Of a DNA stretch of 64,000 bases, positions 43,705-55,311 are shown piece by piece. A program made the translations under genes and the position numbers. Each line of letters begins with the position of its first letter. The first letter of the stretch is position 1. Under the pieces are notes generated by a model. That model made no database searches, was not told where the DNA came from, and saw nothing but the letters and a program-made list of their open reading frames with translations. The stretch is from Sipunculus nudus (Eukaryota > Annelida > Sipuncula > Golfingiida > Sipunculidae), in the NCBI GenBank assembly GCA_026874595.1, contig CM049308.1, forward strand, positions 34,652,027-34,716,026, read 5' to 3'.

Positions 43705-44195
43705 AGAACACAGCAATACATAACCACCTGTCAGTATTTGAATGCAGTACGAATCATGCATCTGGAATTTAATTTGCCTAATCCCCTAGAAAACAATTTT
43801 CAGCTCTCGTCGCTAACTACAGGTTTGCGCCGATGCTACGGTGATACTCCGTGCAAGAAATTACCTGTTGATCCATATATCTTGCGCCTTATGTTATCTC
43901 TTCTGGTCATATCAACCATTACAGATGCAAATGTCTGGGCTGCTGCTTTACTTATGTTTTTCCCGATGCTTCGTCGAGATAACGTGCTGACGACCCGTGC
44001 TGATGACAAGTAATACGTTTAATAAGCACAAACACCTCACCAAACAGGACATCACTTTTCATCCCTATTGTTTGCTGGTTCGTATTCGGTGGACAAAAAC
44101 AATTTATTTCAGAAGCAGAGTATTGGAAATCCCATTACCGCGATTACAGGGAAATTCCCTCTGTCCAGTGCAGACAGTTTTCAACGCTTCCTCTT
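43705..44195 (+). pseudogene. Tyrosine-recombinase fragment (frameshifted, C-terminus lost)
   Basis: Frame 1 (43705-44013) gives ITTCQYLNAVRIMHLEFNLP + NPLENNF, SSLTTGLRR, KKLPVDPYIL, then WAAALLMFFPMLRRDNVL: SAM-like core-binding helices followed by the first catalytic-Arg box (xxMLRxxNLL). After a one-base shift, frame 2 (44018-44195) continues FNKHKHLTKQDI, IRWTKTIYFRSRVLEIPLPR, LCPVQTV, the beta-hairpin segment of the same family. The HxxR and Tyr boxes are missing. This is a YR family found in mollusc and cnidarian genomes (often labelled XerD-like), distinct in wording from the YR of the PAT-like element at 54 kb. Confidence 0.7.
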
Positions 44196-45755
44196 AGACT
44201 GTAACTGGCCTATTCAAAATAGCCTTGTCCTTCAAATATTAAGACTGATTAAATTGGTATATAAATAGCAAGCTAGAAGCCCACAATAGGCGGTTACTGG
44301 ATAACCCATTTTGGTTTTGAAAAAAAAAAGATTATGGGAAAGACCACTATAATTACTCCCTACGTCACTGGGAAAGACCTTAGTTCAGCGAGGCGGTGAT
44401 GTATGGTGCTGACTGTCCGATACGGCCCAAGTTTACCAGTCGATGAAATAAGAGGGTCAGAGAGTGGTAATTAGTTATGGGAGTAGCCGAGAGGTTGCAG
44501 TACCGACAATACGTGCGATACAGTGACAGAACGTTTGGTTTCTCTGTCAGAGGCAACAATTAAGAGCCATTTCATTGACTGGGCCAGTGATATTTATCTT
44601 TCGGCGCGATCCAGTCTGTCATCAGCGCTTTTATACTGATTTTATTATGGCTTTTATAGTTAGTAAAGCTCTCCGTATACCCAACATGTGTTAATGTCAG
44701 TATAAGGATAATTTAGACTTGGTTTAAATTGTGTTTTACAATCCATCTTAACAAAGCAAGTAAGATTTAGCCATTCTTATCTTTGAAGCAGATATTTACC
44801 AAAATTTTGTAGACGAGTGTAATATAAAATTTGGAGTTAATGGTTTAAGCTAAACGTAAAGTTAACTTTGGCAGGTTTCTTTTCATACAACGCCTATGGG
44901 CCTGAAATTTGGCCAAAATCCGGTTCTGTTCTAATTGTTTACCATCTACGGGGAAATCTTGGTCTTCGGATTGACGGCCACGTCAACACAACTGCCGAAA
45001 CTTAGCATTTTCTTCGGGCTGCAAATTTCTATCCCCTGTCTCTTTGTTTGTATTGCAAGAAACTGGTAATGCTTTTATGGTGTAGCAAACAATACTGTCA
45101 CTTTTACCCAGTGCAAACGAGCGTTGAAGTATTTTCTGTTTGCAGTTTACATTTTTATGTTATAAACGTCATGAATACACCCACAAACCTCTTCATCACC
45201 CACTACCTCAAAGCGTAACGTGACCTTCTGGTGACAATACAATGATCAATTATATATTAGAAATTATCTAAATATATTTTAATCATTACAATTTTTTTTA
45301 TTTATTTTGAATTTTGTCAAGGGAAGAATGTGAAGTTCAGGAGATCAAGGTAGGAATTCCCATTCTTCCCAGGATACATGAGAAATCTACTCTTTGCTGG
45401 GAGGACTGAGAATTCTCATTTTTTTCTAAGGAGATACTGGAATTAAGATTTGAAATTCAAACTTGGAAAAAGTAGAATTCTCATTTATTCAGGAACGAAC
45501 GGGTTTTATTTCATGCCAGTATATAAGTCCATGAGCCAGACCCTCCAAAAAAGGGGTTGACTACCAAATAGGGGGACTAAATGCTGTTATGTTTTTCAGC
45601 TACCACTTTCAGTTACAACAGCATCTAGACTGTATGAAAACGTGATGGATATGCTCTTTGGCGGCCATCTTTAAATAATGTTCATTTTTGGCATAACATT
45701 TTTGGTAATAATTTGGTTTGTGCTCGGTCTTGGCGATATTTTGTTACCAAGTGCT
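44196..45755. other. No recognisable gene
   Basis: AT-rich with short open frames only. Confidence 0.4.
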
Positions 45756-46060
45756 GTTAAACAGGTCACTGTGACCCAATTTCAGGTTTCTTGGGAGAAC
45801 TTTTGAAGAACTCTCAGGATGTCAAGTTAGAAGATTCTGGGCCCCATGGTTATGATTTGTGCCCTACTTGGTATCAAATTTTCAATTATTCTAAGGGGTG
45901 CTTATAAGCCCTATAGCTCAGAAAATATGGGTAAAGAGACCTTAATTCACGTTTCCAAAAAAATCTTTCACCGATCTCCTTGGATGTCAAGTTTGAAAAT
46001 TCTAGGACGAATGGTTACAATTTGAGCTCTGTTAAGGGACGACTGCATCTTTGAAGGTCT
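45756..46060 (-). repeat. Second inverted copy of the ~340-bp satellite family
   Basis: Reverse complement of the degraded right end of the 8.6-11.1 kb array: gtgacccaatttcaggtttc, ctcaggatgtcaagttagaa, ggtatcaaattttcaattat. Confidence 0.8.
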
Positions 46061-47630
46061 CATAAATAGAGAACGCTTGAAGTTTAGGTACACTTAATGC
46101 CAAAACACTTTTTTTGAGGCCAGTGAATAGAGGGGTTCATGGGCAGGGAATATGTAAGGTTTTGGAATAAATGTTTAGCTTAGTGCATGTCAGCCTTACA
46201 AAATAAGTTCCCCCCCCCAACTCAAAAGAGTGTTTTCTTGACCTTGCTGCAAAAATGTAATATGATCTTGCCCGGTTGATAGGCGAGTAATCTTATAAAT
46301 ACTTAAAACTCACCTTATAAATACTTAAAATATCTAATTTATTTTAAGTATGAGTTAAGATATTAAAATTAGAGTTAAGATATTAAAAAAAAAGATGTCC
46401 CGTATAAATAAGAGTCCCGTATAAATTAGAGTTTAGATAAATTAGAGTTTAGAAATTTAAATTAGAGTTTAAGATATTAAAAAAAAATGTACGGGACAAA
46501 CTATTGAAAGGGTTAAGGGACCGTTAGTGCAAAGGAAATGGTCAGATGCATTTTAGAATCACACTGGAACAGACATACAGATTGATGGAAATATCAGTAG
46601 TTCAAGGCCATGTACTCTGTCATAAAGAATGGGAAAAGTGACCAAAGATATGGGAAACTATTATTAAATAAAGTTATGTAGGGAAAACTGACCAATGATA
46701 TGGGAAACTGAATAAAGTTTAGGTACATTTGATGGCCAAATTGAACAGAGGGGAATAAAGGCATGGAATATGAAAGTTTTTTGGATTAATTATTTAGATT
46801 AGTTCAAGGAAGCGTTTGAAGTAAGCTTTTCAGGGAGGGTTCCAGGGTTCTGGTCATTAAAATCGTCCTGCCCAGTTGGTAGATTGAGGCAGTCGGCAGA
46901 GAATGAAGTTTTATACAGACTTAAGTTTTTGGATTAAAATTACCTTCAAATGGACTCGACAAGCAGTTTAATGCAAGCAGTTTAATGCTACTTACTGATC
47001 ACGAAATTGTTTAAATATACTGTTATGCTGGGGGGGGGGGGGGGGGGGGGAGAAATACAGAATTAAGTTTTCAGATAAAAGTTACCTTCAAATGAACTCG
47101 ACAATTAGTGGTGCTTGTGGACACGGTGGTGCTTGTGCGTGTCCACAAGCACATGGTTTTAAGCTCTAGACAACTTGCAATCACGGTCGACACACGCATG
47201 CAGGACATTTGACAGACAAACAGCAACTTGCATGACACTCAACAAACAGCTTGCTTGACACTCGACAAAGAAATATTGATAAATCCGGTTTCTAGGTTTG
47301 ATCAATAAAGAGTTTTAATTGATAACGAGTACAAGCCTTTACATCAAGAACAGTTTCATCAGATGGGAATTAATACGGGAAGACATGGACAGGGAATTTT
47401 CTGTGTCAAGGAGTCGGCTCACCGTATTAACTAGGTTAAGCAAACTGAAACGCCAACTAACGCCAAAATGTTAACTAAACGAGGTAAATATCTGCAGGCA
47501 GTGCGTAAAAAAGTTTCTGGCTGGAGGCAAAACATTTGTGCAGCTAATTTACGTTTTGGACGTAGATAATAACTCGAAAGTCATGGAAAGGTAGATATTC
47601 TATACTTGTTACTTTTTAATTGTTAATTTT
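46061..47630. other. Spacer with low-complexity TA/TTAG-type repeats and poly-G
   Basis: 46285-46495 is built of 'gagttaagatattaaaa', 'cccgtataaat' and 'aaattagagttta' modules. Poly-G of about 21 at 47031-47051. A hairpin lies at 47111-47152. No gene. Confidence 0.6.
47111..47152. repeat. Perfect 15-bp-stem hairpin
   Basis: gtgcttgtggacacg (47111-47125) and its exact reverse complement cgtgtccacaagcac (47138-47152), 12-nt loop. The loop repeats part of the stem (ggtgcttgtg). Confidence 0.85.
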
Positions 47631-47880
47631 TTATTTACGTTCAATCTCCACGACGACTTTCACGTCCAGAGGTAAAAGCTGGAAGAGCTGGTCCTCCAAA
47701 GAATCTTGACAGTCGGCGTCAGGCTGGATAAGGTCGCGTGCATGTGATAATGGATTTATGGAGTTGGAAGTTCATTGTCCCACTTTTATTTTCAAGTGAG
47801 ATGGACATTGTGTAAGATTCAGTTTTGTTGATTCCATCCACCGTTCCAGTGTACACCTCCTTCAGTGGTCCATCCACAAG
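47631..47880 (-). CDS. Terminal exon of RPA-like OB-fold gene
   Basis: Acceptor gttatatttcag, phase 0, frame LVDGPLKEVYTGTVDGINKT to TGA at 47719. One base past the TGA, another frame runs DADCQDSLEDQLFQLLPLDV + KVVVEIERK to TAA at 47631, overlapping an AATAAA poly(A) signal (47630-47635). That second part resembles the end of the paralogous exon at 43013-43276, so the original exon probably extended to 47631 and has suffered a one-base shift. Confidence 0.5.
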
Positions 47881-48636
47881 CTGAAATATAACAACGTAGT
47901 ACAAGAAAAAGTGTGATTAAATGAGTGTGGTCGCTCAGCTGAATTTGTGAAAAGAATGATGACCATGTAATGAAAGCCAATGTTGATCAGGTTTTGTGAA
48001 CCCCAAATAAATAATTATCTTCCCTTATTGGCTGGTAAGCTACACATGAAAGGATTTATATTAATGTTTGGCAATGTTTAATGTTTAGCTGAAATACATG
48101 CCAGATTGTAAATACGTAGGAAGTTAATTATTCGTCTTCAAGGCGTAGGAAGTTTAGTGATAATAAAAATTGCGTAGGAAGTTTAGTGATAATAATAATT
48201 TTTATCACTAAGTATACTAAGCGTACTTTATTGCATTTGCTAGACAATTGACTAATGACTAATACGGATGACGTCACAAAACATTTGGAACGTTTCACGC
48301 TCATCTTCCAGGTGACAAATAATCGCAAGGTGGTGATAGTTTTTGGTGATTGCGAATTTTTGCGATTGTGAATAGTTTCTTTAGCGATGATTGGATATTT
48401 GGAACTGCCCGGGCATCGAGAGGTTATATTTTGTTATATTCATTTTATATTTATTGTATACTTACAATATTGTATGATATTATTGATAAGCTCTTGTATG
48501 ATATTATTCATCCTATAGAGCTGTAAAGTACTAGCATACGAAATATATTTAAAAGGACAGGGTTGTTTCAAAACGGTTACTGCACAATTAACATTGTCAT
48601 TACTTGTTAGGGGTTGTTAGGGGAAGTTATACTTAC

Positions 48637-48855
48637 CAGCGCTTGTTGCGAGTTGTTCACGTTGACATTAAGGCATCTGAGATACGTGGAGTATGCCACC
48701 CTTGCAGAAACGAGTTTGATGATCTGGCCACATGCGATGTTGCGGCCAATGTTGGTGGCCTCTTTCCAGAGGGTGACGTTTATGGTTCCTGTTGTGTCCG
48801 TCATGTTAATTTTTGCAATTTGGAGGAACTTTTCCCCTGATGTATTTGGACATCT
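48637..48855 (-). CDS. OB-fold exon of RPA-like gene
   Basis: Encodes MTDTTGTINVTLWKEATN, GQIIKLVSARV, TYLRCLNVNVNN, ending CAACAAGCGCTG|gtaagt (phase 0): the 'xxDxTGxIxVxLWxE ... GxxxxxxxxxV ... YLxxxxxT' pattern of RPA70-type OB folds, i.e. single-stranded-DNA binding. Two acceptors are possible. The strong one (tttacttgcag, exon start 48869) gives IERIRDVQIHQGKSSSKLQK, which joins well to GRVES of the previous exon but is one base out of frame with MTDTTG. A weaker AG 14 nt downstream (start 48855) keeps the frame. It joins in phase to the terminal exon at 47880. Confidence 0.65.
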
Positions 48856-48869
48856 CTGATTCTTTCAAT

Positions 48870-50106
48870 CTGCAAGTAAATTGATTTTAATAGATTTGCT
48901 ATAATGAATGCATAGATATTTATTGCAGATATATATTTATTGCAGATATATACTGCTAATGGTATTCACAAGTATCAAATATTTTAGGTAGGAAACTTAT
49001 TGGAAAGAATTACCTTTAAGAGTTTCTATTTCAAATAACTAATAGAATTAAAACTGCATTTTATTTATAAATACGCTCCCGAGGCAGCGGAAATCTTGCG
49101 CTTCTAAAGAAGCAACTGATTTTCACGCTGCTAGCTTTGACCTATTATGTTATATTAAGACACCAGGTGGCGGTTCGTTGTCCGCTGAAAAAAACGTGCG
49201 TTTGATGTGACAAGCAGCCAACCAGATGCCAATAAACATACATTCGACAGGCATCTTAGCTCCGCCCATACCTGTGGTTCAAGCGCCGCTTGATGAGGGT
49301 TAACGGTCGAAATTAATTGCTCCCTCTGTATTCTCGCATCATCGACCGATTTGATTATGACATTATGACTGTGTTAGCGTAGCCATGTATCTTGTTTGCA
49401 GAACTGAAACCAGCCAGCGAGGAGTGCACGCAGCCTTTGTTGTTACGTTTCGTTTGAATTACAACTCACCGGCCGGGCATCCTATGTACCCAAGGCCCGA
49501 AGCAAACCACGTCTGGGCCAATTCTCTTTGAGCCTGTGCCCTGTTCAAACGGTTACCGGGGCGATGAGCTTTCACTCAAACACTCAAAACGAAATGAACA
49601 TGATTGGCTACGTGTATTCATCACTTGGTCGTGTCTTCCAGGACAAGGTCTCATCTGATTGGACAAAAATACAGTGCTCCCCTCTGGTGTAGCAATTCAG
49701 GATACGAGGTCATAACAAACAGCGCTTACGATATAGGGAATGGGCCTATAGTTAAAGCGCTGTGTAAAGAGCGTAATTAAAGAGCGTAATTTAAAAAGAG
49801 ACGCTACTGCAAAGGGATATTGTAAATCACTTCCGCAAAGGGATATTGTAAATCAAAGACGTTATTTCAATAAGCTGTTCCTGATACCGTTAGCAGGAAC
49901 AGCTATCCATTTATGTTATTTTGGAAGAAGAAAGCACAGCAGAGTTGTTCTGAAGGTCAAGGGAGCTGTAACAAAGAAAGCCAGCTAGTCGAAGAACAGG
50001 ACTATAGAGAATTTATGTAACTGCCAATTACTTAAATTCGATCTGGAAGGTTGAATGCAGGAAAGGAAAAATTAAGTTTGATAAAGGAAAAGTTAAAACA
50101 AATTAC
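48870..50106 (-). other. Intron of the RPA-like gene
   Basis: About 1.2 kb between the OB-fold exons; 49080-49700 is less AT-rich than the surroundings but has no supported gene. Confidence 0.4.
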
Positions 50107-50233
50107 CGATTCCACCCTGCCCTGTATAGCGACGTCCATACCAGCCTGGGCATCTTTTATTGGCATTGGGTTTGGGTGAACGAGTACATCAGTGAGCAAT
50201 ATCTGGTTTACAGTTGGCGTAACAGTGGTTGTC
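50107..50233 (-). CDS. Exon of RPA-like gene, start of OB fold
   Basis: Between a ctattacag acceptor and a TCG|gtaatt donor: one carried base then 42 codons, TTTVTPTVNQILLTDVLVHP, GMDVAIQGRVES. 'VxxLxxxxxGMDVAIQGRV' is the usual beginning of an RPA-type OB fold (first strand), so it completes the fold begun in the next exon. It ends in phase 0. Confidence 0.55.
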
Positions 50234-50617
50234 CTGTAATAGAACAGTAAAAACCTCAAACATTAAATAAGGGATAAATGGGTAAATCACCCATTTATGT
50301 AAAAGGTAATGGCTTAATGATTAACATCATTCAATTTAGTCTACTTTGATGTATTGTCGATTAAGGATTATTTGTGCCTGGTAACGGACAGTAGAGGAGG
50401 GACAATTATATATCCATATTTTTGTCAACTGGGCTTGAAAAATCGGTTTACACTTAAATATTTTTCTGTCAAAATTATTTAAAATATACATTGTGAAATA
50501 GTAATTATGTTCAGAACTCATTAACAGTTTTTCATTGTCTAATGGCAAACTTATGATTAATAAGTGTGGGGATTATTACGGTGCGTTTTTTTTTTTGGTA
50601 ATTTTTATATTCATCGT

Positions 50618-50652
<35 letters not shown>

Positions 50653-50705
50653 ATATATTGTTTTATTTAAAAAGATGTCAAGTTCTAGTTACCTTTATAT
50701 GTTAC

Positions 50706-50895
50706 TTTGCTGTGTGCACAGCAATTCTCCGTTATCTTTCTCTATAAAATTGAGGAGTTTAATGGAGTTTCCTTCTTCAAGATACTGTTCGTGCCTTCTG
50801 TGGAAAACCCACAGGATAGTGAGGCCTGTTTCTGGGTGAATCACAACACAACCCTTTCTCGCTGCTCTTCCGCTGCATTTGTATAAGCGACTCAT
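50706..50895 (-). CDS. Possible 5' exon of RPA-like gene
   Basis: ATG 50895 opens MSRLYKCSGRAARKGCVVIH, PETGLTILWVFHRRHEQYLE, EGNSIKLLNFIEKDNGELLC before a CAAA|gtaaca donor (stop soon after at 50695). Length and pattern (strand-rich, 'L..IE.D.GEL') are compatible with another OB-like domain. Its donor phase (1) does not fit the next exon (needs 2), so an exon may be missing or this is a separate gene. Confidence 0.35.
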
Positions 50896-50899
50896 TCAC

Positions 50900-51555
50900 C
50901 AACATGGTGGATGTACAGTTTGGTATGGTTCATTTTTTTGAGGAGATGTTTCGAGGAGATGTTGAAGAGGACGCAAAAGCCTTTCTGCAATCAAAAAAAC
51001 TTATTAAATACACAAGCCTTCAAAATAAATACACAAACCTTTCATATTTTAACACCATCAGACAAATGGTTGATTATTAGGATGTTTGTGTTAATAATTC
51101 ATAACTTGCCATCGTATGATAAAGAAGTCATGCCTAGACGATCATGTTAATCGTTAACCCTGATCTAATGTTATTGTCGACAGCTATATAATATATTATA
51201 TACACGTTCGCGAATTGTTTTAATGGAAAATGTATAGCCAAATTTTCTAGTTTAAAGTATCACATATAACATAAGGAATAAAAATCTCATAGAACATAAG
51301 GAATAAAAAAAGTATATACACGAGGTTACAGCTTTTAGTTTATTTAACATTTCATAAGAAGTACAAAATGGCTCAAAATGCCAAGCTGAATTTGTAACAA
51401 AATATTCTGGATCTTTTGTAAATGCGCGTTCTGCGAGCAAGAGTGAAGAAATTCTATTAACATCCTTTGGCCTTCAACATTGTGACCCTAAATTAACAGT
51501 TGTCAATCTAAATAGGGCTTATTGAGAAGAAAAAATATGGTCACTTGACTCTGTG
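50900..51555. other. No gene supported; possible exon on minus strand
   Basis: 51300-51415 follows a good acceptor (ttcactcttgctcgcag, minus strand) and reads ERAFTKDPEYFVTNSAWHFE + PFCTSY before losing sense. Not enough to call. Confidence 0.3.
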
Positions 51556-51559
51556 ATCT

Positions 51560-53236
51560 TAGACCTTGTGACTTCAAAACCCACAAGTTTCTTCCAATAT
51601 AGAAAATAATTGGACGGGCAGATTTTCTAGTTACAGTCATGTTACGTAACACCAGTGCCCCAGTCCGTCATTGGTGGAGGCGTTAAGAGGATTAACCAGC
51701 ATTTGGCAAGAAAAAGTTTCAGTTTCAGAAGGTTCATCATAGGTTCCTGATATAATTATAACTGACTTTTCATAAAATTATTTTGCACTGATCAATCATT
51801 AAAGGAATGAGTGATCAGTTCATCCAAGTGTTCGAGGTGGTGACAGAACTGAATTGATGGACTCAAACTCTGGGATGATTTGAACTCTGTTTTCCAACTA
51901 GGGATGATTTAACTATCTTTCCGAGGTGACATGCGCATAAAAATGTATTTAAAAATCTTTCTGAAAATCTCGTTAAATAAATAAAGGACCTTCCCTTCTC
52001 TCCCACTGATATAAACTTTGGTAAGGGGGACGTATTAAGTGCCTTGGTTCGCGCAATCATAGAGAGGAAGGTGCGACATTCTTAACGGTCACACATTGGG
52101 CGGGCGTCTGACAAATGCCGCATGTGACAAAAGCATAAAATGAGTAGTCGTGCATGACCGGTTTCCGTTAAAACAAACGGAATGGTCAATGAATTGAATT
52201 ATTCCTAATAAAAAACATTCTATACTTTTTTGTAAAAAAAAAAATCCTTCTTGGAACAGGTTTGATAGACTTGTCAGTTTATTGTGTTATTGATACATCC
52301 CCTGAAACTTTTTGAAAGGGGATTTTAATAACAACATCCGTTATTATAATGTATGTGGAAAACGCCTGATAACACTTACTATCATCTACGTTTGTAAATT
52401 TCTTTTACCGATGTACGGTTAAGAAACATGAACACAGAGTGGGATGTGCAGACCTGCCTCGGAAAAGGACATATCCGTTCTGGCGTATATGAAGAAATTT
52501 CATTCAGTTAGGCCCTTAGATCATGGAGCGGCGACAGTGGACAAACCAAAAAAAGAATATTTGCTTTATATATCGCTAGCGTAGTTATCTAGTTAAAGTT
52601 TATAAATTATCAAAAAAAAACTAATTATATCTATACAGTCAATGGTTACACGATAGGCTAATCAGTGAATGGTCTCCAGGCATGTCATGTTTTTGTGGAG
52701 GCATTTTGAGTATTAACGAGCATGAAAATGAAGTTTCATCAGAAGGTTCATAACAGGATTTTTAATAGCAACTTTTATATACAAGAAAATATTTATTTGC
52801 GCTGATAAATGAATTGAGGGTTGTGTGAATCAATGGGGGATTGAGTGATCACAATCCAATGTATGAGGAGCCGATAACTAGATAATTGTAAATGATTTTG
52901 ATAAGACTCAGAACTCGGGATGATTTTAACTCGTTTCCCAGTGTGACATGCGCGTGTACGTGTATTTAGACAGATCTTTTAAAAAATCTCGTCTACCTGG
53001 ACCTTCCCCCTCCCCCCTTTATGTGGACGTTTGAGTGCCTAGAGGACCTATTAAATAAAAGACCGTGGTTCGCGCCATTGTCCAGACAACATTTTGCAAC
53101 AATAAACATTATGAATGGTCACACATTGGGCCCGCCAAGGGAAAGACATAAAATAACCAAGGCATAAAATAACTATTCATGCATGACCGGTTTCGGTTCA
53201 ACTAAAACTGTATGCTCTACGAATTAGTTATAATCA

Positions 53237-53290
<54 letters not shown>

Positions 53291-53895
53291 AATATTATAT
53301 ATATATAGATATATATATAGATATATAGACATATATATAGATATATATATAGACGACATTTTGTCTTCTATTACTGATGTAAATTCTATTATTGATGTAC
53401 TATTAAAATCATTCTCACACAAACAACAACCGGATATGAAACGTTTGTTGAACAGTTTTTTTTTTCACCAAGATAAAGGTCATGGAATAAGCCTATATTC
53501 TTAGTTTGATTGACCAAATTTTGAAATTTAGTCAGACCGTTCGTATATGAAACATGTTGGGCTTATGATGGATGCGCTATGAGAATTCACGAGAATTATA
53601 AGTTTCATCAGGAGGTTGATCTGATAATAAACCTCCTGATAAGTGATAACAAATCTTAATTTATTTCCACTGATAAATCATTGGAAAGACTGACAAGTTT
53701 GTTCAAGTATTTTTCCGAATTAAGGGCATTAGATGAACACAAAACTTCGGATCTATTTGAGCTCCTTGTCCTGGTGTAAAGTGTGTATTTATATCATCTT
53801 TTGAAACACCGCCCCTCCATTACTCTTTCGCCCATTTCCTCCTTCCATCCATTTTTATGGCTCTGGGACCAGCATGGCCGATTATGAAAAGCTAC
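51560..53895 (+). repeat. Diverged ~1-kb repeat family, about 2.5 tandem units
   Basis: Ordered landmarks recur: 'tggaggc.tt...' then 'gtttcatcagaaggttcat' (51710, 52735, 53610), 'gatcaat.att'/'gataaat.a', 'actc.gggatgattt' (51870, 52915), 'tgacatgcgc', 'gaccttccc', 'cacattgggc' (52088, 53110), 'gcatgaccggtttc' (52155, 53182). The third unit is broken at 53895 by the PAT-like element and resumes at 58442 (cacattgggc at 58502). A further unit lies near 61790-62870. Confidence 0.7.
53240..53360. repeat. (TA)n and (TAGA)n microsatellite
   Basis: (TA)n at 53240-53287, then atatatagat-type repeats to about 53356. Confidence 0.9.
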
Positions 53896-53978
53896 GTTTT
53901 TATAAACTGATGTCAGCACCAAACACTGAACGCAGAGTGAAGTTTAATTGTTTAATTAAAAATACATAAAGAATGCCT
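53896..53978 (-). repeat. Split direct repeat B2 (outer)
   Basis: 83 bp from gtttttataaactgatgtca to aagaatgcct, identical by eye to B1. Confidence 0.95.
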
Positions 53979-54071
53979 TAGTCTGTACACCCAGTGATAT
54001 CGCAATACAAGGTACAAAATCACCGTATATAACATCACTTAATCTCTCCTAATTAACCTGAAATTACGCCC

Positions 54072-54155
54072 ACACTGGGAATAGACTGACTGGCCATCGT
54101 TGGCTGGAGAGCCAACAGATGGCGCTACCTGCTAAGGGGTTTGGGCTGACGCTAG
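54072..54155 (-). repeat. Split direct repeat A2 (inner)
   Basis: 84 bp from acactgggaatagactgact to gctgacgctag, identical by eye to A1 at 58358-58441. Confidence 0.95.
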
Positions 54156-54237
54156 TTTTTATAAACTGATGTCAGCACCAAACACTGAACGCAGAGTGAA
54201 GTTTAATTGTTTAATTAAAAATACATAAAGAATGCCT
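54155..54237 (-). repeat. Split direct repeat B1 (inner)
   Basis: 83 bp, same as B2; shares the junction base G at 54155 with A2. It lies 28 nt after the YR stop codon. Confidence 0.95.
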
Positions 54238-54264
54238 GGGTAGAGAGAACATATATAAATAACC

Positions 54265-55311
54265 TTAAACATGATTAAAAAGGGTTTCACAGTAATCAAA
54301 AGGTGTTTGAGCATGTACATAGTGTTCGTAAAACACATCCCTTGTTGTCCATCGCCCAAGTTTCAAAACAATGTCTGGGTCTGTACCGACTTCGATGGCT
54401 GATGTGGCACCTGTAGGCCTGAACGATTTCGCAGAAAATCCCTTGGAGGCCAACCCAGCTTTGTTAATACAATCATCAAGAATACTTGCTATTGTGGATG
54501 ACGATATAGCTTTGTAAGGTGTAGTCAACGACAGGAAAACAGGACGCGTGTCCATCGGACGAATATCCTCAGTGCGTTGTATGTAACATTTAACAGCAGC
54601 AACAGGGTCTAGTTTTGAATCAGCGTGCGGCGGTAAAGTCTCCTCAAAACCGCTCCGTGAGGTATCATTCTTCGAACCAAATATGCGTATAACGGCCGCT
54701 CCATTAGGGAGAAAGGTAATTTGATCCGTGCTGAATACTATTGGTACGATTTGTCCGCTCTTTGGATCGTAAACCTTTGCTTTCGGGGCAATGTCAGAGG
54801 GTCTGAGCATAATTGATAGAGCAAGGAGAGCCACTGTTTTTAGCCTAAGATCTTTAATTGTGAGATCCTCATTTTTAGGCCAGCTCTTGAACAAGTTCAT
54901 AAACGGCTGAATAGGCATCACCATTGAGCGCGTTCGTGGTGCTGAAGTGCCACCTTTCGTAAGTGCTTTCACCATATTTGAAAGTGCCTTTGTATGCATC
55001 AAGTTCGCTCTGCCTAAGGCGTTGTATAAGTTTGAAATTGCTGCTGTCGCGGATTTTATGACCGAAGCAGGTTTAACTGTCTCATCAGCTAAAGAACACA
55101 AAAAATCAGCGATGACAGCTGCAGTGTCAGGAGGAAATAATAAACAACGTTTATCACAGAAATGTCTGAGTTTCCGGAGCAATCCGTTGTACAGTTTTAG
55201 GGTGGAATCTGCCCAGGCAAATTTCATTTGGGCAGTTGCTCTGGGGGACCAGCCCTCCCTAGTTAAACGTTTTTCCCAGAAACTCTCCAGGCATATATTC
55301 GCCAGCGTCGA
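54265..55311 (-). CDS. Tyrosine recombinase (YR) of PAT-like element
   Basis: About 348 residues of real YR begin near STLANICLESFWEKRL (55311) inside the end of the RT frame. The frame is open as far as 56457, but upstream residues are only the RT frame read in another register. Core-binding helices come first (TLKLYNGLLRKLRHFC, VIKSATAAISNLYN), then the Arg box ALSIMLRPSD, the second Arg box KSFRPTGATSAIE (the usual His is replaced), and the nucleophile in GRWTTRDVFYEHYVHA. It overlaps the RT ORF by about 50 nt in the -1 frame with no obvious own start codon, so frameshifting or re-initiation is likely. It integrates circular cDNA without target duplication. Confidence 0.92.
   Translation of the reverse strand, partial: STLANICLESFWEKRLTREGWSPRATAQMKFAWADSTLKLYNGLLRKLRHFCDKRCLLFPPDTAAVIADFLCSLADETVKPASVIKSATAAISNLYNALGRANLMHTKALSNMVKALTKGGTSAPRTRSMVMPIQPFMNLFKSWPKNEDLTIKDLRLKTVALLALSIMLRPSDIAPKAKVYDPKSGQIVPIVFSTDQITFLPNGAAVIRIFGSKNDTSRSGFEETLPPHADSKLDPVAAVKCYIQRTEDIRPMDTRPVFLSLTTPYKAISSSTIASILDDCINKAGLASKGFSAKSFRPTGATSAIEVGTDPDIVLKLGRWTTRDVFYEHYVHAQTPFDYCETLFNHV

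Noticed and set aside
51300-51440. Possible minus-strand exon (ERAFTKDPEYFVTNSAW)
   Set aside because: Good acceptor, but no donor, partner exon or recognisable family.
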